DNA of 64,000 nt from Trichobilharzia szidati (Eukaryota > Platyhelminthes > Trematoda > Strigeidida > Schistosomatidae), in contig OX235279.1 of the NCBI GenBank assembly GCA_944472155.2, positions 61,477,564 through 61,541,563 on the forward strand, given 5' to 3'. Made by a program: the position numbers and the translations under genes. Shown here piece after piece: positions 37,301 to 45,235 of the stretch. Positions within the stretch are counted from its first letter, which is position 1. Each line of letters begins with the position of its first letter. The notes beneath the pieces are model-generated. The model was given only the letters and a program-made list of their open reading frames with translations. It had not been told where the DNA came from and made no database searches.

Positions 37301-40300
37301 TGTGGAACGGTAGCAAAACGGAGGTGCTCCAATCGGAAGGAATGGTTTCGGAATCCCAAATTGAGCAGAACAGCGAGTGCAGCGAATCGATTAGCGCTGG
37401 AGTGCAGGCCTTGTATATTTCTGGAGGAAGACCATCTTCGCCCGGAGCTTTTTTGTTTCTGAGTCTGTTAATTGTTTTAGCTATTTCGGTTGGAGTGGGT
37501 GGATCGCAGTCAACTATGTAGGGTGGCGGTAAGTGTCGTATCGGTCGATGAGACGGTTGACCAGCGTTGCGATTGAGTAGCTGCTTGAAATGTTCGGCCC
37601 ATCGTTCCATCTTACCATTGGTGTCCGAAATAATTTCTCCTGATGCTGTGCGTAACACAGCATGGCTGTTAAGGCGTTTGCCAGATGATAGGCGTATGAG
37701 GCGATAAAGTTTTCCGAAATCGCCTGCATTTGATGCTGCTTCCATGTTAGTCGCCACATTAGACCAATAGCGATTTCTGTCATTCCTAGCAGACTGTGTA
37801 GCTTTGCGCCTGAGGGAGCGATAAACTGGAGACTTTGCTAGGCGAGCGTCTCTGGCTTGCATAGTGTGCTCTGAAATCCAGTCTTTCTGTTTGTTGGATG
37901 TGGTACCCAAATGCGACATTGAAGCTTTAGAGACTACTTCTTTGAAATGATTCCATCGTGTCTCAGGTGTATTAGAAGATGTGGATGTTGGCTCATCTGC
38001 GGCGCTTAGTTCGGCCTGGATTTGTTTGGACAAGGCTTGTCGCTTTATCGAACATTGAAGCGAGGCAACATTGATACGCTTCGGAGGTCGCGCTTTCTGG
38101 CGTGTTGTTAAACGAAGTTTGAATTTCGCCCTAACTAGAGTATGGTCTGATCCCCCTTTATTTCCGGCCTCTGCACCACGATAGGATCGGCAGTCCTCCA
38201 CCGAGGAGATCCAGCGTGAGCGCACTAGGATGTAGTCAATCTGATGTGCAGTGCGACCGTCGTTCGAATACCAGGTGAGATGTTTTCTAGGGTGTTGAAA
38301 TCGAGTGTTGGTGATATATAATCGATTGTAATCAGAAAAAGCTAAAAGTCTATCACCATTACGGCAGTGCTGATCGAGACCATGTTTGCCTAGTATATGT
38401 TTTGTCGCGCCGTCTGAAGGGCCAGTGGGGGCATTCCAATCGCCGGCTACTATGAGAACGTCACGCTTTGGGATTTTGTTGATTGCCTCTTGAAGATTGT
38501 CATAAAATTCATCTTTGACACTTTCATCAGAGTCGAGGGTTGGGGCATAGACAGCGAGAACAGAAATGTCGAGTGGGGAACCCTTGAACCTAGCGATTGC
38601 AACTCTGGAGTTGACCGGTTCGAACGATATTAGAGCATTATTGGCTTTGTTACTGAGAGCAAATGCTACCCCATGTTGTCCTGAATTATTCTGGGGTCCA
38701 CTATGAAGCAACCAGAATGAAGAATCTGTTCCAGGTACAGCTATTCAGCGGAAGCCATGATCGGGTAACCTCACTTCAGATAGACACGCTATGTCCACCT
38801 TGTAGTCGTATACAGAACGCATGGTGATAGACTGGTTACCAGGATCCAACAGCGTTCTAACATTCCAGCAGCCAACAAATAGTTGGTTTCTAATTGTTAA
38901 TTTCCCAGCTAGCTTACTTTTCACACTGGCCACCGGGTGAGCACAGGGCGCGTCGCTTACCGGGAACGCCGTAGCATGGTGAGAGTCATTTGTAAGAGAG
39001 TTCATGAAGTTTCATGGGAATTTGGTACGAGTGAAGTCCCCAGAATCCCTCGGCTTTTTGTTCGAGAGTGCAGCTCTAGCCTTTACACAACCAAGTGTGA
39101 CCTACAAGGCAGTAGGAGTGGAGTAGGGAGTCCACTATCCATTGGCAGCCGGTGACCGGAGTTCGGTTGATACGCCTTTTTGAATGGGGCCAGACATCCA
39201 GGACATCCAACAAGCCCTTTGTCCATACGTCTGCCGGTGAGCTCCAGTGAGCTTCATACGCCAGTCGTGGGAGGTTTGGAATCAGGGTTTAGCCATCTCC
39301 CCTAGACTGTCATCCCATGGACAGTCAACCCGGTGAAGAGCGCCGGGCATCCACTTTCGCCCTCTCACTTTGGTGAGAAACACCTCCGCCACGTGAAGGC
39401 AGTGAGTAGGGCTTCCTCAGGAGAGGCTATGTAAGACGCCCGGTCATATGGGAGCATTTCAAGAGGTGTGCGGAGGGGTGGCCAACCCGCAGCGGAAGGC
39501 ACCCACCCCCGACCATCCTGAGGCTTTGGAGGCCTTTTTATATAAATATGTATGACAAGTAGGCGTGTGGTCGGAATGTCCAAAATGTATTGCGCAAATA
39601 TACTACACATTTCACATAAACTAAGACTCCTTATAATGGATTTTTATTCAAATATCTAGTCAACTCCACACATGTATGTAAATGAAGGAAAAAAGTTGTG
39701 TGAGTAACTTCATATGATTATAAGCAATAATTTGTGCTCGAAACGTCATCAGTTAATATTACTGTGTAACACTGTGTGACTTATCAAAATAAAATCTTAT
39801 CCATAATGGAGTTATACTCTACCACAGTGCCCAAGTTTTATACTTATATCAATTATTCTACGTGAAGTGGAAAAAAGTGTATTGCTTATCTTCAATCATT
39901 TCATTGCCTACCAACTGAAATGCTGAAGAAATCAAGATCAAATTTAAAACTAGAACCAATTGCGAAGGCTGTTGATTGTCAGCTTAAGTTATACAAAGAA
40001 AATACTGAATCCCCACAAAAGCAATAAGTGGTGATTGACTAGCAATACTAGTATTCAAAGATTCACGCATTAAGTGAGATAGAGATTCTTGCAGTTTAGT
40101 TTTTAAAAATATGCTAACTTCATACTCACCAGTTGTACTAGATACTGATGCTAATTCTTTAGCCTTTTTCTTCTCTAGCTTGTCCAGTTCATCCCGAAGC
40201 CAAGCGGGTAAAGCTCGTGGTTTAGCACTAGGACCTCCGGCTTGATCCAGATCTAATCCCTTTGGAGGCCAAGCTCCAGTACTAGCAGCAGCTTGTTCTG

Positions 40301-43300
40301 AGTTACAAATATAAATATGCCATCAGAGTATGACTTATAATTAATGGTAATTTCACACCGAAAACGTTAAGTCTAGGACAATGAGATAATCGAGTCAAAC
40401 GAAGTTGGTAGACGACAAGAGAAAACTGAGGTAATATTTCGATCCCCCCCCATACACCCAATCAACAACGTTTTGTTACCTTATCAATCTTGAGTATTAC
40501 TAGCTACCTAGATTTATTGCGACAACCAGGTTTCTAAATCTTCTCAGATGCGGGTTTTTATGGGAATTTTACAGATTCTTAGGTCGATTTCGTCACAAAC
40601 ACTATGAATTAGAGAGCGATTGAAAACGAAAATGCACCGAAGGGTTGTTATTTAGCAGCAGAATCTAACTATCAATCAATCAAATCCTTACAAACCCAGC
40701 ATTTGAAAATGCACGTCACCGATCACCATTGACTAACTGTAGGTTGAATTTTATCAAGTTGTAATAAGATGTCAGTCCGCAAAATTCACAGTCCACTGTG
40801 AGGAAAGAGAAAACATTCAGCGAAGAGACTTTTCGGCGAATTCATTCACATAGCTGTACAATCGCATTCATATATAAATATTTGTGTGTGTGTGTACATG
40901 AGGTTTGTCAAGTTTAGATAATTGATTAGTTAATACAAGAATGATGTAGTATAGAGACAGAGTTAATCAGATAGCAACTAAAGTAAAATTGAGTTAAAAA
41001 GCTAGATGACGTAATATAATTGGCTAAAATGTTACAACTTAGGTCAGGATAGCAACAGAGGTAATTACAGGTAGAGATTAAGTAGAAGTGAAATTGAGTG
41101 AATAAGTTGGATGACGTAACATGAATGACTAGAAACTGAGAGTTGTTCAAGTCAGTAACAGTGGTAGTGAGGTGTAGAAATTGAATCGGGTGGGGGTAGA
41201 GAACAAGAAAGTTGAAAATGTAAAATGTTACAATTGAGGAGAGAAAATAATACTAATGAAGAGACAGAAGAAAAGATTAGGTAGAATTTACATGTCGGCT
41301 AATAAGATAGATTACGTCCATTGCAAGTGCAGTGATTGGACGAACTTCTTCTGTATGCAGAGTTCAGGACTAAGCAAGTGAATCGATATTGCTTCTGCAG
41401 TTTGAAGAAGTCTGATTCGTACACCTTTAGGGAGACTACTTCTTACTCTGTAGACGACTTTGAAGTTTGTTTGCGGTGTAGCTTGGTGTCCGGATTCTAT
41501 CAGATGTTCTAAGATGGAACTGCGGGGGTATCGATTTTCTCCTTTGTAAAACCATGTTGGTAAGTGCTCGGTGATACGTTTGGAAAGCGAGCGCTGAGTA
41601 CGGCCGACATACCTGGCTCCACACGAGCAGGTGAATTGATAAATGCACATTGATGAGACCAGCAGCGGTAGCTTATCCTTCACGTTCACATGAATTATAG
41701 GTTTTGTGGAGAAGGTTAGTCGTAGTTCAGCTGTGAAGGTCTTCTTAAGTGAGCGCGACAGTCGATTTTTTAGTGTTTCCGCAGATAAAAGATACCAAGA
41801 ACACTCATTGGCTCCACAGAATCGACAGGAGTTAGGATTCATGGATCCCCTCCTAGTGAATGAATGGCTGTGGTCGAACCACAAACAAAAGAGGTTGAGT
41901 TCCACCGCTGGTGTGGTTATGGGTGAGCGCTGCTGAAGAATATTAAACTAAGACCAAGCAGCATTCCAATGACCCTTGGTTTCAATAATTCGCAAAATGA
42001 TGTTGACCCTTGATGAAACCAACTTTTATGGTACGCTGCCAATTTTAAAGTTTTTAAATTATCTGAAACTATGTGAGGTGCAAAATCTACTTTGCATTAT
42101 ATTGTAAGCATTATGGACTGCAACGCTTTTAGACTCGGAATCCTCCTACACTGGACAACTTAGTGAAAAAAAAATGATTTCGTGATCTGGGAATAACAAG
42201 ATGCCAAAAAATAAAACGTTATGGTATGCACAGATTGGCCTTGACCCACAAAAATTTTGGATCTCAAGGAGTATTCCGTACACGGATGCAGAATTAACAT
42301 GAAGCTATTTGCTAAACATAGATTTCCGACATTTTCCTACAAGATTCACATTAACATCTAGGTGATCAGGTTAGCATTAAGAAATATCTAGAAACAAAGC
42401 CTAACTGATGACGTATTCATCTCCAAATGAGAAAGGCACTGATAAATATTTCACACATTAAAAATAAATGTAAATGATACCCACCGAAAGCTGACAATAA
42501 ATGTTCCGGGACAGGTAGATGTGTATTGCGCCCCCTTGGCTTACACCCCAGTTCAATTGGAGTGGGGATAAGAGAAACGGGTCTCAGTCCGTCTTTGGAT
42601 TTATTTGATGCAGAGGGAAAAATAGCTGGGTTAGTACCACTAGTATCGTCAACTTGAACAGAACGGATATCTACATCTCCCCAACTATCGCCCATAACCG
42701 TCGACGGAACCGGAGGATTCTGCGTCACGCGGTAGTCTTGGTCACGATACCTGTGGAACTGATCGTTCTCTACCTCTGAATTTAGAGGCTTAGTGGGAGA
42801 AATATATCTAGGCTGATCCTGCAGAAAATTACAACAAAAATAAGAAATTTCTTACTAGCTAATGACAAAAGGTGTGCATACGAAAATATTCCCCACAATC
42901 ACATACAATCCCAAAATCAATAGTCTCAGCACTGCTTGTAATGTACAATCGCAAGTTAAATATTTTACAACTGGAAGTTTTACTTCATATGCTAGTAATT
43001 TCGTCGGAATGAAAAGACTAATAGTGAACTACAACATTACATAAGCAAGACTTAAGGCTTAAAAATAAACCGATTATTACTTACATACAATAATAATAAT
43101 ACCTTTAAAACACAAAGTTACTTAACTACTTCAACAGTGAAACGTCCCCTTAGTAACCATCTACACTTAATTTCGATGAATACTTCAACACCACATAACG
43201 CTTTGGTCATACAACACAATATTACTGACAGATTCCAAAATTTCAAGTACACCTACCTTTTCAACTTGATTGAAATAATTACCATGCGAGTGCTGTAAAT

Positions 43301-44459
43301 CGCTGAGCTGCGAAGGTGGAGGAAACCTCTCCATTGGTTGTCGAAGTTCGGGATTTCTCGGCCATATGTCTCGACTGCTCTGGCTAAAACGAGAATTTGG
43401 CTCGCTGTAAGAACTGAAAGGTCTTGTAGCAGACTGACTGAATTGTCTTTCAACATTGTGGGGATGATGATAATCATTGATTCCTGAACTATGAGAGTTG
43501 TAATTGTAATTCTTGTCATCCTCCTGACTCCACCTCCTTTGATACTGAGTATCATGACTATAAGCATTTCCCATGGCAGAATATGGCTCCTCACAAGATG
43601 ATGCAGGAAGACTAAAGGAACCATCTACAATTTCACTAGATGAATGGTGAGTCAACTGACGAATACCAGACTTATGATGTTCATTAGAAGAGTTAGGCAC
43701 AGAAGCAATATTTTGAGATGCTTGTGGAAATTGGTTGACATAAGACTGATTCCCAGGTGCCTCCCACCTATTCCGCGACGATACAGAGTTGTCACATGAA
43801 GGCCAGACATTTTGTTGGTTTTCATATGCAGGCCATGTACATTGTGGACGTACGAAGTTTGCAGAAGACCATGGATTTCGGGGTAACATATTCCCAGGTG
43901 TAGGCCATCTATCCTGCGAGTAGACATGATTATCATTTTTAGCCCATGCATTTTGCTGAAATGTAGGATTTTCGGGAGCAGACCACACGTTTCGTGTAGA
44001 TGAGGGATTATCAGGTGTAATCTGTGAAGATTGGGAGGTAGTTGCGACCTCTGCTGCTTGTCGCATTTCCTGCTGCAACACATTGTTTTCAGGCTCACAG
44101 ACCGAAGGATTCTGAACTAAAGAATGGTCTGTATTGACTTGTGGTGTATTGGGAACTATGCTACCCGTGTCAGGCTGCAACTGGGCTGATTCTGTGGTTA
44201 TACTTGGAGGTGGCGGTGGTGGTGGTGGTGGTGGAGGAGGAGGAGGGGGTGGCGGCGGCGGCGGTGGCGGTGGTGGAGGGGGTGGAGGAGCAAGTGCACT
44301 TGCATAATTGGACTGTATATGACTGTTACGCTGATTAGCCCACTGCTTAGCAAGTGCAGCCCAACCGTCTGAAGTACTCATCTGCTCTCCAACACTTGTT
44401 GCTGGGGGCCCATGAATAAGGGACTTTGTCCAAGCAGCTGTTGAAAAGTGCGGCCACAT
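18941..44459 (-). CDS. PNISR: PNISR (SFRS18) ortholog, arginine/serine-rich nuclear protein
   Basis: Eight coding exons (44459-43257, 42818-42485, 40297-40130, 34530-34211, 33808-33731, 27122-26954, 24641-24486, 19326-18941) total 2814 bases, about 937 residues, with no phase conflict. PNISR is a nuclear-speckle protein linked to pre-mRNA splicing. Three blocks match the family: an N-terminal MW... start with DGWAALAKQWANQR (about residues 31-44); RALPAWLRDELDKLEKKKAK (540 on); and FITRTLTEALLVVTTELIDD (about 704 on). An acidic linker and an RS/SH-rich C-terminal exon (810-937) follow. Lineage features are a 28-proline run (58-85) and a seven-unit Trp repeat (about 157-237). The start is ATG 44457-44459, two bases after an acceptor; an upstream coding microexon is possible. 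Introns 2, 3, 5 and 7 are swollen by retroelements. Confidence 0.92.
19327..19897 (-). other. PNISR: PNISR intron 7, 3' part
   Basis: Intron sequence between the acceptor at 19327 and the RTE insertion. Nothing else identified. Confidence 0.5.
19898..19908. repeat. Target site duplication, 5' side of RTE copy 3
   Basis: ATTAGATCCCA here is repeated exactly at 21582-21592, directly after the 3' tail of the element. Confidence 0.88.
19909..21581 (+). mobile_element. RTE-clade retrotransposon copy 3, 5'-truncated and internally deleted
   Basis: Inserted in PNISR intron 7, in reverse orientation to the gene. It begins inside the endonuclease domain (MDNVPKSDIRILIGDMNAK) and ends in the family 3' motif and an AATAAT tail, with an 11-bp target duplication. 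5' truncation is usual for target-primed insertion. At about 20450-20460 the endonuclease linker runs straight into LNFIDFEKAFDS of the reverse transcriptase, so the RT fingers are deleted. This copy is much less decayed than copies 1 and 2. Confidence 0.9.
19930..21461 (+). pseudogene. Broken RTE ORF (endonuclease part and RT part)
   Basis: Pieces in order are the endonuclease C-terminal half (19930-20474, with frameshifts), RT palm from FEKAFDSADREVIW through GVNTGVRQGCLLSP (20470-20700), and a 226-codon open C-terminal piece (20781-21461) with LLYGSETWRF and RKWRWNGHSLGRPL. The catalytic FADD is split by a 4-base insertion near 20780: TTCGCG, CGTG, then GATGATTTATG. No active reverse transcriptase can be made. 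Confidence 0.85.
21582..21592. repeat. Target site duplication, 3' side of RTE copy 3
   Basis: Exact partner of 19898-19908. Confidence 0.88.
21593..24485 (-). other. PNISR: PNISR intron 7, 5' part; nothing identified
   Basis: 2.9 kb of AT-rich intron. I see no repeat family, RNA gene or supported open frame. Confidence 0.5.
24486..24641 (-). CDS. PNISR: PNISR exon 7
   Basis: Acceptor TTTGATAG and donor GTAAGT. Encodes an acidic, Ser-rich segment (LVSYNTESESDSDQEMLGGR, RPDSLPGTLPVDDVRRGS, CGNNEDDQ). Phase 1 at both ends. The human protein also has an acidic GSGDSEDE-type stretch after the conserved helix. Confidence 0.85.
24642..26953 (-). other. PNISR: PNISR intron 6
   Basis: 2.3-kb intron. 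Apart from a 98-codon open frame at 25365-25661 nothing was identified. Confidence 0.5.
25365..25661 (-). CDS. Isolated 98-codon open frame inside PNISR intron 6
   Basis: ATG at 25661 to a stop at 25365, with a protein-like composition (MGLFGDLFSELDGSLPSFHV, NVEIRRELLHLKNKFVNRRV). No known domain, and no splice sites tie it to PNISR. It may be a chance open frame, a remnant of an unknown repeat, or a small nested gene. Confidence 0.2.
   Translation of the reverse strand: METRHNIVMGLFGDLFSELDGSLPSFHVVRLHIFSANFGVAIKASEFNYPQHIDYTSGSDNVEIRRELLHLKNKFVNRRVVIQLSGDTTHNYIILYHI
26954..27122 (-). CDS. PNISR: PNISR exon 6, conserved helix block
   Basis: Acceptor TTTCTAG, donor GTGAGT. Encodes ARFITRTLTEALLVVTTELI and DDVAHEALTLEAISGKPDNR. 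This matches the PNISR family segment where the human protein reads LLTKMLLTEILLDVTDEEI, one of the three blocks that identify the gene. Confidence 0.92.
27123..27382 (-). other. PNISR: PNISR intron 5, 3' part
   Basis: Intron sequence between the exon 6 acceptor and the palindrome. Nothing identified. Confidence 0.5.
28402..29951 (-). pseudogene. Penelope-like RT and GIY-YIG endonuclease, left arm
   Basis: Read on the minus strand. The RT begins with FQVDNKRDATTSFETRV, then YGLPKIHKANVPLRP and VSYDVTSLFTNVPL, all typical of Penelope-like RT. The frame then breaks near 29440 (stop plus shift) before VAMGSPLGPILADIF; a YVDD catalytic motif follows near 29310-29320. The GIY-YIG domain near 28660-28720 reads CTCGSKYIGRTERRASIRFS, with KYIGRTERR as the core. 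The ORF ends in ESVINLSLPW. The 5' end of the gene is absent. Confidence 0.88.
29952..29989. other. 38-bp spacer at the centre of the palindrome
   Basis: The only non-symmetric sequence between the two arms. It contains CATAAAATGATGACAATTCT, not matched elsewhere in the window. Confidence 0.85.
29990..31539 (+). pseudogene. Penelope-like RT and GIY-YIG endonuclease, right arm
   Basis: Same order as the left arm on the + strand: RT from FQVDNKRDATTSF, frame break near 30500, GSPLGPILADIF, YVDD near 30625, then GIY-YIG (KYIGRTERR near 31261-31290) and ESVINLSLPW at the end. It shares the left arm's central break and adds its own: TGG to TGA turning KETWTGQ into a stop near 30820. Visible substitutions versus the left arm include H/D in YPAHVTS and K/E near the C-terminus. 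Confidence 0.88.
32558..33730 (-). other. PNISR: PNISR intron 5, 5' part; nothing identified
   Basis: AT-rich intron beyond the palindrome. No supported feature. Confidence 0.5.
33731..33808 (-). CDS. PNISR: PNISR exon 5 (78 bp)
   Basis: Acceptor CACCAACAG, donor GTAAGG; phase 0 at both ends. Encodes PIHPLSQQEFCELFASLSDE EQRDET, an acidic helix just before the conserved block in exon 6, in the position of the human MTEEEKEYQ segment. Confidence 0.8.
33809..34210 (-). other. PNISR: PNISR intron 4
   Basis: 402-bp intron (GTAAGC to CCAACAG). No repeat. Confidence 0.7.
34211..34530 (-). CDS. PNISR: PNISR exon 4
   Basis: Acceptor TTAGTTTTAG, donor GTAAGC. Encodes an acidic Ser/Pro-rich linker (ERDDEGDIVMEDETKTDSN, KRSDDDVSKEEENLTDVSN, SPYPPSSPGIQLVEPSEGSR). 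Low complexity, as in the equivalent linker of the human protein. Starts phase 1, ends phase 0. Confidence 0.85.
34531..35900 (-). other. PNISR: PNISR intron 3, 3' part; nothing identified
   Basis: Intron sequence before the LINE insertion. No supported feature. Confidence 0.5.
35901..39541 (-). mobile_element. Second-type APE/RT non-LTR retrotransposon in PNISR intron 3
   Basis: About 3.6 kb, in the same orientation as PNISR. Its base composition is clearly richer in G+C than the surrounding intron. It has a leader of about 540 bases, one long ORF (39005-35926) and almost no 3' UTR: the stop is followed within a few bases by an (AAGT)n tail at 35901-35925. The protein differs from the SR2-like family (GVRQGCPASPILFNFTIDWI, WFGHVLRRPDDD). 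It is among the least decayed elements here. The 5' boundary near 39541 is set where Penelope-like sequence begins. No target duplication was found. Confidence 0.85.
35926..39005 (-). pseudogene. LINE endonuclease-reverse transcriptase ORF with two stops and one frameshift
   Basis: About 1026 codons. The APE endonuclease starts at FVGCWNVRTLLDPGN and includes IVAGDWNAPTGPSD and GSDHTLVRAKF. The RT has VLLPFHKKGDRSICENYRDI, NQAGFRPGRSCIDQ, FIDFRAAFDSVDRG, GVRQGCPASP and catalytic LEFADDVVLL (near 36760). The C-terminal region holds LLHGCETWPL and RRLRWFGHVLRR. Defects are an in-frame TGA at 38745, one frameshift near 37060-37090 and an in-frame TAG at 36328. Otherwise the frame is intact. Confidence 0.88.
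39545..39865 (+). mobile_element. Penelope-like terminal region fragment
   Basis: Shares a block of about 130 bp with 50141-50305, 55195-55360 and 57481-57608 (all reverse relative to this copy), including AGTTACTTCATATGATTATAA-like sequence, CGAAACGTCATCAG and GGAGTTATACTCTACCACAG. Its start (TATGACAAGT...TTGCGCAAAT) matches 56108-56160. In the 55-56 kb copy the same block lies downstream of a GIY-YIG ORF, so this is Penelope terminal sequence. The LINE at 35901-39541 abuts it. Confidence 0.7.
39711..39752 (+). ncRNA. Hammerhead-ribozyme-like motif in Penelope terminal repeat (candidate)
   Basis: Reads ATGATTATAAGC, a 10-base loop, GCTC, then GAAACGTCATCAG. The order (TGAT..., stem-loop, GAAAC GTC) resembles the minimal hammerheads reported in Penelope-like elements. 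The CUGAUGA core is not exact, and one stem pair is lost in this copy, so activity is doubtful. Confidence 0.3.
39866..40129 (-). other. PNISR: PNISR intron 3, 5' part
   Basis: Short unique intron sequence next to the exon 3 donor. Nothing identified. Confidence 0.5.
40130..40297 (-). CDS. PNISR: PNISR exon 3, LPAW block
   Basis: Acceptor TTGTAACTCAG, donor GTGAGT. Encodes STGAWPPKGLDLDQAGGPSA and PRALPAWLRDELDKLEKKKA. RALPAWLRDELDKLE corresponds to RTLPAWIREGLEKME of the human protein, the hallmark PNISR segment. Phase 1 at both ends. Confidence 0.95.
40920..41905 (-). mobile_element. Penelope-like fragment in PNISR intron 2
   Basis: Contains a GIY-YIG endonuclease end (41312-41905) followed by about 390 bases of downstream sequence holding two diverged direct copies with a period near 110 bases (GATGACGTAATATAATTGGC and GATGACGTAACATGAATGAC). 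No RT is present, so it is 5'-truncated. It is a different lineage from the palindrome element. Confidence 0.75.
41312..41905 (-). pseudogene. GIY-YIG endonuclease fragment of a Penelope-like element
   Basis: Open for 197 codons from the chosen ATG. An N-terminal Cys-rich piece (SCRFCGANECSW) is followed by CSCGARYVGRTQRSLSKRIT (GIY-YIG core ARYVGRT with the downstream Arg), EHLPTWFYKGENRYPRSSIL, and a C-terminal ELCIQKKFVQSLHLQW. It is the C-terminal part of a polyprotein whose RT is missing. Confidence 0.8.
41906..42484 (-). other. PNISR: PNISR intron 2, 5' part
   Basis: No supported feature. Confidence 0.5.
42485..42818 (-). CDS. PNISR: PNISR exon 2
   Basis: Acceptor TTTTCTGCAG, donor GTGGGT. 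Encodes a polar segment (DQPRYISPTKPLNSEVENDQ, YRDQDYRVTQNPPVPSTVMG, SKDGLRPVSLIPTPIELG) ending PVPEHLLSAF. Starts phase 0, ends phase 1. Confidence 0.85.
42819..43256 (-). other. PNISR: PNISR intron 1
   Basis: 438-bp intron (GTAGGT to TTCTGCAG). No repeat. Confidence 0.7.
43257..44459 (-). CDS. PNISR: PNISR exon 1 (coding)
   Basis: 401 codons from ATG 44457-44459 to AAG before GTAGGT. Residues 1-56 contain the conserved SDGWAALAKQWANQR. Residues 58-85 are 28 consecutive prolines using mixed CCN codons. Residues about 157-237 hold seven Trp-centred repeats spaced 10-13 apart. The remainder is Ser/Asn/Gln-rich (SSCEEPYSAMGNAYSHDTQY, RRWSQEDDKNYNYN). Confidence 0.92.
43749..43991 (-). repeat. 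PNISR: Tryptophan repeat in PNISR (seven units)
   Basis: Units such as NVWSAPENPTFQQ, NAWAKNDNHVYSQ, DRWPTPGN, NPWSSANFVRPQ, CTWPAYENQQ, NVWPSCDN and NRWEAPGN follow one another. The pattern is x-x-W-[PSAE]-x-x-x-N with Trp spaced 10-13 residues apart. Confidence 0.8.
44205..44288 (-). repeat. PNISR: 28-codon polyproline tract in PNISR
   Basis: On the + strand this is a run of (TGG/AGG/CGG/GGG) triplets. Codons vary (CCA, CCG, CCT, CCC), so it is not a simple recent microsatellite expansion only. Confidence 0.9.
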
Positions 44460-44461
44460 GT

Positions 44462-45235
44462 CTGAAAAACAGAAAAAGGTACTCGATCTGACAAAATAGT
44501 ACACAGTACAATAAACACAATAGGACTAAAATGTAAGAAACAGTGTAGTGTGCAAGCAAACAACAGCAATAGGCTTCTCAAAATGCAGTTGACCAATCTT
44601 GCTACCTTATCCCAGCCAATAGTAATAACAGACGGATAACCACAGCCAGATAACGTTACTGGTATTCAAGTGTAATATATTCCATCCACTGGACAATAAG
44701 TATTCTCTTTATCATCATGTCACGGTGTTTTAACATTGATATGTGATGAAACTAGCAACATAACTTTGACTCCACTTAATTACTGAGATTACGTATTTGC
44801 TTATGATATCACCTGTATCACGAGGAGGCTGTAGACATCTTACATTACCAGAAAACCTACAGTAGGATACCACCAGTCACACTATACCTGCATGCTTACT
44901 TGAACTATTGACAGAATGACGCTTTTAAATTTCCACCCCATTTCAGCTCTAAAAAGTTTGAAATGGAAATTGGTTGCAGTTAGTGCAAAAAAAACCCAAA
45001 AATGCACTCTGACCTTGTTATTGGTGCGAAGGCTTTTGTGTGCTTTCCATCATGGCTGGCATTCCGAAACAACGGAAAAGATGGGTAAACCTGTTGCTGA
45101 AGGTCAAATGTGCAACCAAAGATAGTTTACCCTTATAACGGAATTAAACATGTGAACATGCACAACACATCATTCATTTACTCAAATGTAAGATATGGTG
45201 ATTTTTAAGAAAGTTTTACAGTTGTGAGAACTTAC
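44462..45235 (-). other. PNISR: Intron upstream of PNISR coding exon 1
   Basis: Ends in TTTCTGTTTTTCAG two bases before ATG. It may be an intron between the candidate microexon and exon 1, or simply sequence upstream of a trans-splice acceptor. Confidence 0.5.

Noticed and set aside
39006..39541. HDV-like self-cleaving ribozyme at the 5' end of the intron 3 LINE
   Set aside because: GGGGTGG and CCACCCC can pair, but the inner P3/L3 and P2 elements could not be placed consistently by eye.
44141..44338. A 65-codon + strand open frame rich in Gly/Val/Glu across the GGN run
   Set aside because: It is the antisense shadow of the PNISR polyproline tract.
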